Position numbers and translations under genes: made by a program. Shown one piece after another: positions 18,846 through 27,623 of a stretch of 64,000 nucleotides of DNA. Source of the DNA: Bacteroidales bacterium (GTDB lineage: Bacteria > Bacteroidota > Bacteroidia > Bacteroidales > UBA932); the NCBI GenBank assembly GCA_022653675.1, contig JALCST010000009.1, forward strand, positions 41,516-105,515, in the 5' to 3' direction. The notes beneath the pieces were generated by a model. The model worked only from the letters and a program-made list of their open reading frames with translations, did not search any database and was not told the DNA's origin. Position 1 is the first letter of the stretch; every line of letters begins with the position of its first letter.

Positions 18846-18883
18846 AGAGGGAGGATAGCTAAAAAATAGCTGTCCTCCCTCTC
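18846..18883 (+). terminator. Strong rho-independent terminator after the BACON gene
   Basis: A long stem pairs 18846-18859 (AGAGGGAGGATAGC) with 18870-18883 (GCTGTCCTCCCTCT), with one mismatch, A-rich loop and a short T-rich tail (CTCTTTGTC). It separates the BACON lipoprotein transcript from the phosphodiester glycosidase gene. Confidence 0.85.
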
Positions 18884-18921
18884 TTTGTCAAACATCCGGT
18901 CGGACTTTCAAAATAAGTGAC

Positions 18922-18929
18922 TAAATTTG
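18922..18929 (+). promoter_or_regulatory. -7 box of the phosphodiester glycosidase transcript
   Basis: TAAATTTG, an exact -7 match 15 bases before the chosen ATG at 18945. A TTG start at 18927 would lie inside this box, which argues against the longer reading. The -33 region is weak. Confidence 0.45.
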
Positions 18930-18944
18930 AAATCGATTTTTGAT

Positions 18945-20021
18945 ATGGCAATGCATAAGGGGACTTTGATGGCTGCTTCCTTGACGATGCTGGTGGTGTC
19001 CGCCTGCACGTGCAGCTGTAATAATAAGGAAAATTACCAATTCCCGTCGGGTAAGGATTCCACCGGAGTAAATCCGGTAGATACTGTTGTTATTCCCGGA
19101 AATACCGAAACCGTTTTGGAGGGATATCCTGAGGGAATGAAGGTCGTATCGTTCACCGACTGGCTGGATGCGGATGCGAAATGCGTCGGTTGGTATGCCA
19201 TCGTGAATACGAAAGCCTATCCGGAACTGAGATTCAACGCCATGAACCTTCCGGATCCGATGAAGCCTTCGGAAGCCTTTTCGAGGTTCTCCACGCTAGG
19301 GAAGGGAACCCCTCTGATAGCCGTAAACGGTGGTTACTGGTACAACGGAAAATCGTTGAGCCTGCTGGTATCGGATTCAACCGTGCAGTCCATTGCTACA
19401 CAGATGGCATGGGTTACCGTAGATGGCAGGAATGTGACGGTCTATCCTGTCCGTGCGGCATTCGGCCTTATGAGTGACGGTACCTACGAGGCTACATGGG
19501 TCTATTGCCCTTCCGAAACCGGACTCCAACCTTATTCATATCCTTCGCCCCTAAGGAATAATGAGGAGACGCATACTTTCATGTCCGTACCGCCGAAGCA
19601 CAACAATTACGGAGCGACGATATGGACTCCGGTGGAAGCTATCGGCGGCGGTCCAATGGTGGTTAAGAACGGAGAGGATGTAGCCGACGTGAATTATTGG
19701 AAGGAAGTCCTGGATGAGGGCGGTACTGCCGGGCTTTACCGCGAACCACGTACTGCAGTAGGAGCCACCTCCGATGGCAAGATCATAGTTATGGTTTGCG
19801 ATGGCCGGACCCAGAACGGCTCGTCCGGTTTCACTCTTTCCGAAATGGCCCGAAAGTTCATTTCGTTGGGAGCCGTGGCTGCCGTCAATCTGGATGGAGG
19901 CGGTTCGTCCACATTCGTCAGTAGGGACGGTACCGTATTGAACCGACCTTCAGACAGCGGCACGAACATAGAGATTTCGGAACGCAATGTCTCCACGGTC
20001 GTAGTTATCTCCGTCAAGTAA
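18945..20021 (+). CDS. Phosphodiester glycosidase (NAGPA family) lipoprotein (358 aa)
   Basis: Member of the phosphodiester alpha-GlcNAcase (NAGPA/DUF2233) family; the animal enzyme removes GlcNAc from GlcNAc-1-phospho-6-mannose. Family blocks are intact: PLIAVNGGYWYNGKSL, EAIGGGPMVVKNG, REPRTAVGATSDGKIIVMV and the hallmark AAVNLDGGGSSTFV near the C-terminus. The signal is lipoprotein-like with several Cys near the end (SACTCSC). Start 18945 is preferred over a TTG at 18927 because of the -7 box; ATG 18951 is also possible. It lies 10 bases before a metallophosphoesterase gene, a sensible pair for uncapping and then dephosphorylating a phospho-glycan. Substrate not proven. Confidence 0.85.
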   Translation: MAMHKGTLMAASLTMLVVSACTCSCNNKENYQFPSGKDSTGVNPVDTVVIPGNTETVLEGYPEGMKVVSFTDWLDADAKCVGWYAIVNTKAYPELRFNAMNLPDPMKPSEAFSRFSTLGKGTPLIAVNGGYWYNGKSLSLLVSDSTVQSIATQMAWVTVDGRNVTVYPVRAAFGLMSDGTYEATWVYCPSETGLQPYSYPSPLRNNEETHTFMSVPPKHNNYGATIWTPVEAIGGGPMVVKNGEDVADVNYWKEVLDEGGTAGLYREPRTAVGATSDGKIIVMVCDGRTQNGSSGFTLSEMARKFISLGAVAAVNLDGGGSSTFVSRDGTVLNRPSDSGTNIEISERNVSTVVVISVK

Positions 20022-20031
20022 AAATTGGAAT

Positions 20032-21609
20032 ATGAAAACATTGGATTTTTTGCACGGTACCACGATTGCTGTTGCCGTGGTAGTTATGGTAAGTTGTGGC
20101 TCAGCTCCGAGGGGCAGCGGAAGTGTTGGCCTTACCGGCGTTTCCAAAGCTGTCCCATGTGCTACTATGGTTTCCGGAAGAGTTTTTTGCGGTGAAAAAG
20201 GAGTAGGAGGGGTGGTTGTAACCGACGGTTATGATTTCACGTCAACTGCTTCCGATGGAACTTATTCCCTTCCTGTAGATTATCGTGCGAGGTTCGTTTA
20301 CATATCGACACCTTCAGGTTACCTTCCGCCTTGTAATGGCAGCAGACCTCTGTTTTATAAGAGACTGGCAGTTTTGAAAAAAAAAGCCGGTATCGGACGG
20401 GACGTAGCATTGTCTTGCGATTTCGAACTTTACAGGAACCCTTATGACGATTTCCATCACACTTTTGCGGTCGATGCCGATGTCCAGATGACTTCGTTCG
20501 GGGAACTGAATAGCTTCAAACCGATTTACGAGGAGCAGTGCAGATACCTCGACGGTATTTCCGGCGACAAGTTCGTGCTCGATTGTGGCGACATAGTCGG
20601 GGACAGTCCGCAGATATATCCGGGTTACCTGAATGTTACCGACGCCGGCGGATATCCTTCTTACCGTACGATCGGCAACCACGATATGAATTATTACGGC
20701 CCCGATTTCGAGTCTTCATACACGCGCTTCGAATCATATTTCGGACCTGTTTGCTACTCGTTCAACCGAGGAAGGGCCCATTATCTGGTTGTTGACGACT
20801 GTTTCTATTTCGGACGCGATTATTACTATATGGGTTATTTCGACCATGCGGTTCTCGATTTCATACGCCACGATTTGGAGCATGTCCCGAAGGATCGTTT
20901 GTTGATAGTGTTGTTCCATATACCTGCTTCGTTGACCGAGAAACAATTGCCTTTTGAATACAGTTACAGCCCGATCGCCGACCAGTGTGTGAATGCGACC
21001 GCCCTGTACGACTTGGTTAAGGGTTATGACACCCATCTGATTTCAGGCCACATGCATTACAATCTGAACATCGTCCACTCGGACAGCCTTTACGAACACA
21101 ATACCGCAGCCGTCTGCGGGACGTGGTGGTGCGGTGACATTTGCCTTGACGGTACTCCTCAGGGTTATGGAATCTATACCGTCGACGGCACCGGTTTGAA
21201 ATGGACATACCGTTCCGCAGGCCACGATCCGGATTACCAATTCAGGGCTTATCCGGTAGGCGATTATTCCGCGATCGTCCCCTCTGGCAATTCATCTGTG
21301 AACTCCAGTGAAGTTGACTTTTCAAATTGTTTCGTCGTGAACGTGTGGAACTGGGACAAGGCATGGAAAGTGGAATGGTACGAAAACGGTATTCTTGCGG
21401 GGTCAATGAGACGTTTTACCGGACTTGATCCTGCAGCCCTTGCGCTTTGCTCCGACAAGAAGAAAATCAAATACGATTGGATATCTCCGATTCCGAACGG
21501 CCACATGTTCGCCGCGACGCCGAAAGATCCCGATGCCCGCATCGAAATCCGCGTAACCGACAGATTCGGGAAGGTTGTCAAGGCTCCGGTTGGACAGGCC
21601 AGCCGGTGA
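20032..21609 (+). CDS. Calcineurin-like metallophosphoesterase lipoprotein with N- and C-terminal domains (525 aa)
   Basis: Exported lipoprotein (signal ending VVMVSC). The dimetal phosphoesterase motifs appear in order: an Asp block (VDADVQMT), LDCGDIVGD, GNHDMN, VLFHIP and SGHMHYN. An N-terminal beta domain (about residues 40-135, GRVFCGEKGVGGVVVTDGY) and a C-terminal beta domain (about 415-525) match the MetallophosN/MetallophosC arrangement common in Bacteroidota. It lies 10 bases after the phosphodiester glycosidase gene and is probably translated from the same mRNA. Its last 32 bases overlap the convergent SGNH esterase gene. It probably releases phosphate from glycan fragments in the periplasm or at the surface. 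Confidence 0.88.
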   Translation: MKTLDFLHGTTIAVAVVVMVSCGSAPRGSGSVGLTGVSKAVPCATMVSGRVFCGEKGVGGVVVTDGYDFTSTASDGTYSLPVDYRARFVYISTPSGYLPPCNGSRPLFYKRLAVLKKKAGIGRDVALSCDFELYRNPYDDFHHTFAVDADVQMTSFGELNSFKPIYEEQCRYLDGISGDKFVLDCGDIVGDSPQIYPGYLNVTDAGGYPSYRTIGNHDMNYYGPDFESSYTRFESYFGPVCYSFNRGRAHYLVVDDCFYFGRDYYYMGYFDHAVLDFIRHDLEHVPKDRLLIVLFHIPASLTEKQLPFEYSYSPIADQCVNATALYDLVKGYDTHLISGHMHYNLNIVHSDSLYEHNTAAVCGTWWCGDICLDGTPQGYGIYTVDGTGLKWTYRSAGHDPDYQFRAYPVGDYSAIVPSGNSSVNSSEVDFSNCFVVNVWNWDKAWKVEWYENGILAGSMRRFTGLDPAALALCSDKKKIKYDWISPIPNGHMFAATPKDPDARIEIRVTDRFGKVVKAPVGQASR

Positions 21610-22729
21610 TAGTCGAGATGTAGGGTATCAGCAGCATTGCCGTCTTGATCTGGCCGATTGCGTTGGGGTGGTCGTCGGCCCCGCGTTCCGTCTCGCTGTT
21701 ACTGTATTCGGGCATTATGCAGGCGAAATGGAGGTTGTGCAGAAGCTCCGATTTGGAACCGTTGCCTTCATCGACTATGCGCCGTATATATTCCAGGGCC
21801 GGGTCGATAATGTAGGTCGAGACACATAGGACGGGAACGTTTCCGTATGCTTTGCGGACTTGCCCGACGATGTCGAGGTAAGCTGAAGAGAATTGACGGT
21901 AATCCGGCCATGGCTTCGTCGAAAAATCGTTGGTTCCCAAATAGATGACAACTATGTCCGGACGAAAGTCATCGTTTTCGAAATTCCATTTCTCGTCTTT
22001 CCTGCCGTCGAAGGTCTGGCCGAACTCTTCCCGCATCGTATATTCGGATACTTTCTTATTGTAGCCGTAGTTACGCGCCGCCCCGATGCCCGAGTGTGAG
22101 ATCAGGACGTAATCGGCGTCGAAATATCTTGCGGTTACACATCCGAAGGCCTTGTCGCAATTTTCTGTCAGGTTGCTGAAATGTTCCTTGTTTGAAGCGG
22201 ACTCGACGCCATAGCCGCAGGTAAGCGAATTGCCGATGAAAAGGATCCTGCGTTTTTCCGAGGGCAGTTCAGTCGGAATCAATGCTCCATCCTCCGCAAG
22301 CAATACCTTTTTCAAGGTGAATATTCCTTGGGAGCCTTCGGTGCGTTTTTGCAGTCTTATAGTGTGCCTTTGCCCGGAACAGGAATCGGTATCATAGAGG
22401 CCGGCAGCATCGAAAAGGACCACAGTAGTGTCAGGAGCGAATTTCACTACTCCCGACTGAGTTCCGTCTATGAAAAGATTGAACCTGTTCTTGCCGGAAT
22501 CGGAGGCTTTTACGGCGCAATAGCCGCCAGTGAAGTCGAATTCGAAATAGACGCCGCTCCAGTCGTAACTGACCGAGCCGTCCGCTTCCGTTTTCGTTCT
22601 GCCGCCGTAACGTATTTCCGGGCTGTCAGCAGGAAAGCTTTCCACTCCTTTCGCGCCGCCTGTTTGCGCGACGGCATCAGCCAAAGGCAGCGTCAATACA
22701 ATAAGAAGCGATATTAAGGTCTTGTTCAT
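21578..22729 (-). CDS. CE2-type SGNH/GDSL esterase (383 aa)
   Basis: Exported carbohydrate esterase. After a signal (MNKTLISLLIVLTLPLADAVAQ) comes a beta-sandwich domain of the carbohydrate esterase 2 N-terminal type (YDWSGVYFEFDFTGGYCAV, about residues 45-140). The SGNH hydrolase domain follows with the nucleophile block ILFIGNSLTCGYG, an oxyanion Asn block (YLGTNDFS) and the C-terminal Asp-His block DDHPNAIGQ. CE2 enzymes remove O-acetyl groups from sugars. The upstream ATG at 22750 lies inside the preceding gene, so ATG 22729 is used, 4 bases after that gene's stop. Last gene of the PUL operon. Its end overlaps the convergent metallophosphoesterase by 32 bases. Confidence 0.85.
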   Translation of the reverse strand: MNKTLISLLIVLTLPLADAVAQTGGAKGVESFPADSPEIRYGGRTKTEADGSVSYDWSGVYFEFDFTGGYCAVKASDSGKNRFNLFIDGTQSGVVKFAPDTTVVLFDAAGLYDTDSCSGQRHTIRLQKRTEGSQGIFTLKKVLLAEDGALIPTELPSEKRRILFIGNSLTCGYGVESASNKEHFSNLTENCDKAFGCVTARYFDADYVLISHSGIGAARNYGYNKKVSEYTMREEFGQTFDGRKDEKWNFENDDFRPDIVVIYLGTNDFSTKPWPDYRQFSSAYLDIVGQVRKAYGNVPVLCVSTYIIDPALEYIRRIVDEGNGSKSELLHNLHFACIMPEYSNSETERGADDHPNAIGQIKTAMLLIPYISTITGWPVQPEP

Positions 22730-22733
22730 TTTT

Positions 22734-24170
22734 TTAGTTCGAATTTGCATCTATGTAGGCGCCTATGCCCGCTTTCAGGGCGCTCCAGTAATCGTAATCC
22801 TTCACGTGTATGAGGTCGAAGACATAATAACCGTCGGCTGCATTTATGCAGGCGTCCACGGTTGAGGTGACGGCGGCGTCCAGATCTGTGACGCCGGTAG
22901 TATCCCAGTTTCCGATGTCCGGACCCCCATAATATGGAATGGCACCCCTGATAACGTTCCCGGCTACCTTGCAGAATCCCTGACAGGTCCATTCCCCGTT
23001 TCCGTAAACGTTGGAGGCGGAAGCGTAAGCTCCGATCAATATATAATCGAGTTTTTCGGCATAACCGTATTTCATATAGTCGGACGTCGCCCATCTGTAG
23101 TAAATGGAAGGATTGAAAGTATTGCTTGCCCAGTTTACTCCGGATCCGTAATATGAGGAATACCAGCCACCGACGTAACAGGCGAATTTTATATTGGGAT
23201 TCACGCTTTTTATGGCTTCTCGGGCTTCCGAAACGAAGTCGTATATGGTCTTCGCACGGAATTCGAGCCACTGCTTCATATAGGTAGGGTAAACGGACGG
23301 CAGCGATGTGGTTCCCGGAGCAAGAACGTCATCAGGCCAATTCGTGACATTCCGCCCGATATGGTTTTCAAACGCTTTGCGCGAAATGTCGGAAAAATCC
23401 GCTGCGAGATCGTCATAACGACATCTGTCCAGGACTATTCCATCGAGGTCCTTGTAGGAGGCTAGGTCGCGCAGCAGATCGAGAAGGAACGAGACTACAT
23501 CAGGATTCGACGGGTTGAGGAACTTGGTGCCGTAATCTGAGTCGTCTATGTCCATGACATTCGTGATTCCTGAATCGAGATTGACGCAGGTTGCCCAGTC
23601 CTTCTTGGATTCGTCCCTGAACAGTATTCCCTGCTCCCCCAGTCCGTAAGGATAGTGGTTCCCGCCGACAAAAGTATTGAATCCAGCATGCACGCGTAAC
23701 CCTGCTGCATGTCCGGCATTGATGAATACCTGGAGATAGTCCCAGGTGGCCGTTCTCTGATAGAAACGGTAGCTGGAACCTTCCCACACGTCCAGTTCCC
23801 GTACCTGGTCGACATGGGATGTCTGGAAGAGGGCGTCTCCCATGGAAGGCCTGACGTCTACGACGATATCAGTGAATCCAGTTGCGGCGACCTTCTCCAT
23901 GTCGTTGTAAATGGCTATCGAGTCGTTGGCGTAATCCGGGAAATTGGCACTGGCGTCGATCCAGATGAACCGCGGTTTCAGGCTTACGGGATTGACTACC
24001 GTGGTGTCATTGCCCGTAGTGTCCGGTACGACGGGATTCACCACAGTGCCGGAATCCCCCCATTCCCAAGGAGGAACATAGGATTTGCTATTGCAGGATG
24101 CAGAAAACGACAAGGCAATGCACCCCGTGAAGAAAGCTACTATTAGAGATTTTAATGCTGTGTTTTTCAT
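22734..24170 (-). CDS. Family-10-type glycosyl hydrolase-like (GHL10) lipoprotein (478 aa)
   Basis: Lipoprotein (signal ending SFSASC) with a TIM-barrel of the GHL10/alpha-amylase-like group. It opens with PRFIWIDASANFPDY and TGFTDIVVDVRPSMGDALF, continues with DGIVLDRCRYDDLAADFSD (a likely active-site strand) and a late block LDYILIGAYAS. GHL10 proteins are found in many PULs but few have known substrates. The start at 24170 (MKNTALK) is favoured over 24179 (MTKMKN); both are possible. It lies between the DUF5018-like lipoprotein and the SGNH esterase in the operon. Confidence 0.78.
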   Translation of the reverse strand: MKNTALKSLIVAFFTGCIALSFSASCNSKSYVPPWEWGDSGTVVNPVVPDTTGNDTTVVNPVSLKPRFIWIDASANFPDYANDSIAIYNDMEKVAATGFTDIVVDVRPSMGDALFQTSHVDQVRELDVWEGSSYRFYQRTATWDYLQVFINAGHAAGLRVHAGFNTFVGGNHYPYGLGEQGILFRDESKKDWATCVNLDSGITNVMDIDDSDYGTKFLNPSNPDVVSFLLDLLRDLASYKDLDGIVLDRCRYDDLAADFSDISRKAFENHIGRNVTNWPDDVLAPGTTSLPSVYPTYMKQWLEFRAKTIYDFVSEAREAIKSVNPNIKFACYVGGWYSSYYGSGVNWASNTFNPSIYYRWATSDYMKYGYAEKLDYILIGAYASASNVYGNGEWTCQGFCKVAGNVIRGAIPYYGGPDIGNWDTTGVTDLDAAVTSTVDACINAADGYYVFDLIHVKDYDYWSALKAGIGAYIDANSN

Positions 24171-24197
24171 CTTTGTCATACCGGATTCCGGTTGAAA

Positions 24198-25928
24198 TTA
24201 TTGCTGGATGCAGTCCATCTGATATCCTTCGATTATCCGGTTATTCTGGTCTATGTAATACATGTTCATGTAATAACCGTCGGTGGTCGTATACAGGACG
24301 ACATCGCCTGCCGCGCGCGTGTTGCCGCCTACTCCGCCACCCTGGTCGTAGAAGGTATGTCCCGTAATGGAAATGGCTATTGCCGATGAAGTCGTGGCAT
24401 CTCCTGAAACGTTTGACAGGTTGGTCATGTCATATACGTAAACCGAAGGGGAGCCTCCCCATGAAGGGAAGTAGCCGGTGATCAGCAATGCACCATACCT
24501 GGCGTTGTTGAAAGTCTTGATATCCCAGTTATTGTAGTTGAAATTGCTTCCGTCGGAATCCGGCGTAAGGAGCGATGTCATAGTACAGGTTCCGTCTTCG
24601 GATATATTGGTTACATAGGTGGTGTTCTCGTCGTAGACGCTGAAGAGGAATCCATCGTCTGCGTTCGATGAAATCGGAGTGAATGCCGGCATACCATCCG
24701 CCTGTCCCCAATATCCGTTCGCCCATACCAGCCCTACGAATCCAGTCAAATTGACTTCGTGAGCGTCGGAGATCACTCCTCCCTTTATGGTCCAGTAAAC
24801 AACCTGATTCGTAGCTCCCTCGTCGTTTCCTTCGTAAGGTGCTGCTATTACGGCATCGCCTGTGATGTCGCCCTGAACGGTCAGTTTGCCGCCAAGTTCG
24901 TATCCTGTAGTCGGAGAGTAGCTTAGCAGAAGGGTAGGGGCTTCGGTGACCGAAGATGTCGTCCATATGTCGAACTCAGTGCTGGAGTGGTTGCATATAA
25001 TCAAGTGCCCTGCGTCGTCGTTCTTTATGAATCCGTCGCCGCTTGCCGTCCCTAAATTTATGGATCCAACCTTGGCTCCGGTAGTCTTGTTCAGATATAT
25101 TGGAGTGGTACCGTCGCCGCTTGCTATGACCAGATAGGATCCCAGTACCGCGAGTGACGTGTTGCGGGTCTCTGCGCGCGGAAGTCCCAGGTTTTCCATG
25201 TCGAGGCTGAACAACTGCTTCTCGCTGCCGGTGCGGAATCCGTAATTGATCTTTACGGGGGTAACATTGGAAAGCACTATGCTGTAATTATGCGTGGATC
25301 CGTCCTGTGCCGTGACCGTTACATACTTTATTTTCGTCAGATCCACCCATCCGTCTGTCGGCAGGTCGCATGTCGCGTGGGGCGAGAGTGTGTAATCTAT
25401 TTGACAGGCCGTCATGTCCATCGCTTCGTTGTAGGTTATGGTGATGGTGTTTTTGTCGTTGTCTATCAATGCTGTTGTTTCAGGATAAAGCATCTGGAAA
25501 GAGAGGAAGTCGTTTCCTGACAACCCGGAGATTTCTCCGCGTATGTAGATCGTATGTTTGTCGCCGCGCCCGTCGGTAAAAGTGAATTCATTCCTCTGGG
25601 TGAGGTCTAGCATGCACAAGGCCGGTTCTATGAAACAATTGTAATCGATGGAAGCAGTCATTCTCATCGACGTGAGGAGTGAATCGGGTACTTCGTTGTC
25701 ACTGTCCTCGGGAAAATAGTAAGGTATCTTTATCACTATGTCCTCGTCGAGGGAATCGACCGTGGTGGTGAAAATGGCCGATGAATTGTATGCATAGTCG
25801 CCTTTCGTGAACTGTGCCGATACCGAGTTGATGCCGATTGCGGTAGTGGTTGGTTGTACGTATTCCGGTTCGTGGCATCCTGAAAGCAGGGCAGTGAAGG
25901 CTAAAAGTATCAGTATTTTGTTTTTCAT
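24198..25928 (-). CDS. DUF5018-like surface lipoprotein (576 aa), SusE position
   Basis: Lipoprotein (signal ending LLSGC) directly downstream of susD, the usual place for a surface glycan-binding protein. Residues ~25-215 contain tandem Ig-like DUF5018-type units (NTITITYNEAMDMTACQIDY, KIKYVTVTAQDGSTHNYSIV). From ~235 on, a propeller-like domain is shared with the BACON lipoprotein encoded at 17205-18812 (SGDGTTPIYLNKTTG, IKNDDAGHLIICN, TPISSNADDGFLFSVYDE). Gaps to neighbours are about 18-27 bases. A role in holding the target glycan at the SusCD complex is inferred from position. Confidence 0.78.
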   Translation of the reverse strand: MKNKILILLAFTALLSGCHEPEYVQPTTTAIGINSVSAQFTKGDYAYNSSAIFTTTVDSLDEDIVIKIPYYFPEDSDNEVPDSLLTSMRMTASIDYNCFIEPALCMLDLTQRNEFTFTDGRGDKHTIYIRGEISGLSGNDFLSFQMLYPETTALIDNDKNTITITYNEAMDMTACQIDYTLSPHATCDLPTDGWVDLTKIKYVTVTAQDGSTHNYSIVLSNVTPVKINYGFRTGSEKQLFSLDMENLGLPRAETRNTSLAVLGSYLVIASGDGTTPIYLNKTTGAKVGSINLGTASGDGFIKNDDAGHLIICNHSSTEFDIWTTSSVTEAPTLLLSYSPTTGYELGGKLTVQGDITGDAVIAAPYEGNDEGATNQVVYWTIKGGVISDAHEVNLTGFVGLVWANGYWGQADGMPAFTPISSNADDGFLFSVYDENTTYVTNISEDGTCTMTSLLTPDSDGSNFNYNNWDIKTFNNARYGALLITGYFPSWGGSPSVYVYDMTNLSNVSGDATTSSAIAISITGHTFYDQGGGVGGNTRAAGDVVLYTTTDGYYMNMYYIDQNNRIIEGYQMDCIQQ

Positions 25929-25946
25929 TATGGTATTCTTTAGATG

Positions 25947-27605
25947 TTAATCCCATCCCGTGAATTGTGATACGGACGAGTTGCTCTCGAGTTCATCTTC
26001 CGGCAGTGGAATCTGGTAAAGTTTTTCCGGAAATTCCCTGTCGGTATCATCGGCTTCGACGTAGGTGTATGTGTATCCTGCAGTTGTCTTGTCGATTCGG
26101 ATGCCATGCACGCGATAGTTGGAATATTCGCTTTCGGCGCGTTTCCAGCGTCTCATGTCCCAATAAAGCTGTCCTTCGTATGCCAACTCGACTTTGCGCT
26201 CGTGCATTATGCCGTTCAACAAGTCGTCGCCCGTCGAAGTTAGTCCCGGCAGTCCGACCCTCGTCCGTACCTGGTTTACATATGAACGGGCTTTTTCGTA
26301 GTTTAAATCGTCACCGTGGCAGTATGCCTCGGCGCCGTTAAGCAGTACTTCGGCATAGCGGATGGCTATCCACGGCTCCAGGCTGCCTGAATAGACGTTG
26401 TAGTCCCAGTTTTCATCCAGCAGCTTGCGCAGGAAGTATCCGGTGGTCGACTTGCCGTCTGTGGTCGGCTTCGTCTTCCATGCCTGGAATCCGTCTTCTC
26501 CTCCGACGTAAGCTTCTATGGTGCGTTCTTTCCATTGGCATCCGTTATAGAGGATGGTGGCTGCGAAACGGGGTTCAAGTTTATCCCATGGCGGGGTATC
26601 AGTGGTACCTTCAGCCGTGTGCCATTCGCTCCAGTCCGGGTAGCCTCCAGTAGCCAGCTCGTAGCTTTCCACCATTTCCTGCGTCGGAGTACCTTTAGCG
26701 TTTATGCTCGAGTGGGTGTCGCCTCCTGGTGTGAAATTGTCGTTGAAATTATGCGTCAGTCCCTCCTTGTTGTATTCGTAATCGAGAATCGATTCGGTGT
26801 TGCCTTCCGATGCCAGGACGGACCAAGCATCCTTGTAGGATGGCATCAATGAATATAGTCCTGATCCTATTACGGAATCCGCTGCCGCTTGTGCCACGTC
26901 CCAGCGCTCTGCATAGAGCATCGAGCGTGAAAGCATTGCATAGGCGGCTCCTTTCGTGACGCGGTATGTGGACGATGTGGATGGAAGGTTGGCTGCGGCG
27001 TATTCGAGATCCTCCTCCACGAAGTCCCAGCACTCTTCTTCCGTGCTGAGCGGGGTGTTGCGGGTATATTTTGTCATATCCTCGTCGTAAAGAATGCACT
27101 GCAGGTGGCGTTTGGTGAGCTCGAAGTACATCCACCCGCGGAAGAACCTGCATTCTCCCATAAGGCGGCCGTAATCTGCGTCGCTGAAATTGGATTTGTA
27201 GGTTTCGAGATCGTACATCGCCTGGTTTATGGTTTCGATGTTGCCGTATAGATAACTCCATCTTCCAAGATAATATGCAGCAGTACTCGCTGCGATGCCT
27301 TGGCCGGATTCGTTGTATGCTATTTCGTTGGCGAACCACATGTGGACGTTAAGGGATGTGCAACCGTATTTGAGTATATCTGTCATACCTTCAGTAAGAC
27401 CCACGTTTGACTGGCCGGTATCGAATTGCCCGAGTTCAGAGATGTAATGGTAGAAGGAGTTTATATTGTATTCGGCATAGGTGGTGTTGGACCAGACTAG
27501 TTTGTCGGAAACGGAATCGGTGGGTGTCATGTTCAGGTAATCGCACCCGGTGGTGGCCAAGGCCATGAAGGCAAGTGCGGCAAGCGTGTATAATATTTTT
27601 TTCAT
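25947..27605 (-). CDS. SusD/RagB-family glycan-binding outer-membrane lipoprotein (552 aa)
   Basis: Surface lipoprotein that caps the SusC transporter and binds incoming glycan. The signal ends in TTGC, followed by the typical DYLNMTPTDSVSD. Conserved SusD helices are visible (MGECRFFRGWMYFELTKRH, about residues 140-160; TKGAAYAMLSRSMLYAERWD). The C-terminal block includes RYAEVLLNGAEAY and MHERKVELAYEGQLYWDMRRW. The C-terminus is normal, and the gene sits 18 bases after susC. Sequence does not reveal the glycan. Confidence 0.95.
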   Translation of the reverse strand: MKKILYTLAALAFMALATTGCDYLNMTPTDSVSDKLVWSNTTYAEYNINSFYHYISELGQFDTGQSNVGLTEGMTDILKYGCTSLNVHMWFANEIAYNESGQGIAASTAAYYLGRWSYLYGNIETINQAMYDLETYKSNFSDADYGRLMGECRFFRGWMYFELTKRHLQCILYDEDMTKYTRNTPLSTEEECWDFVEEDLEYAAANLPSTSSTYRVTKGAAYAMLSRSMLYAERWDVAQAAADSVIGSGLYSLMPSYKDAWSVLASEGNTESILDYEYNKEGLTHNFNDNFTPGGDTHSSINAKGTPTQEMVESYELATGGYPDWSEWHTAEGTTDTPPWDKLEPRFAATILYNGCQWKERTIEAYVGGEDGFQAWKTKPTTDGKSTTGYFLRKLLDENWDYNVYSGSLEPWIAIRYAEVLLNGAEAYCHGDDLNYEKARSYVNQVRTRVGLPGLTSTGDDLLNGIMHERKVELAYEGQLYWDMRRWKRAESEYSNYRVHGIRIDKTTAGYTYTYVEADDTDREFPEKLYQIPLPEDELESNSSVSQFTGWD

Positions 27606-27623
27606 GATTTTTCCTCCAGTTAT

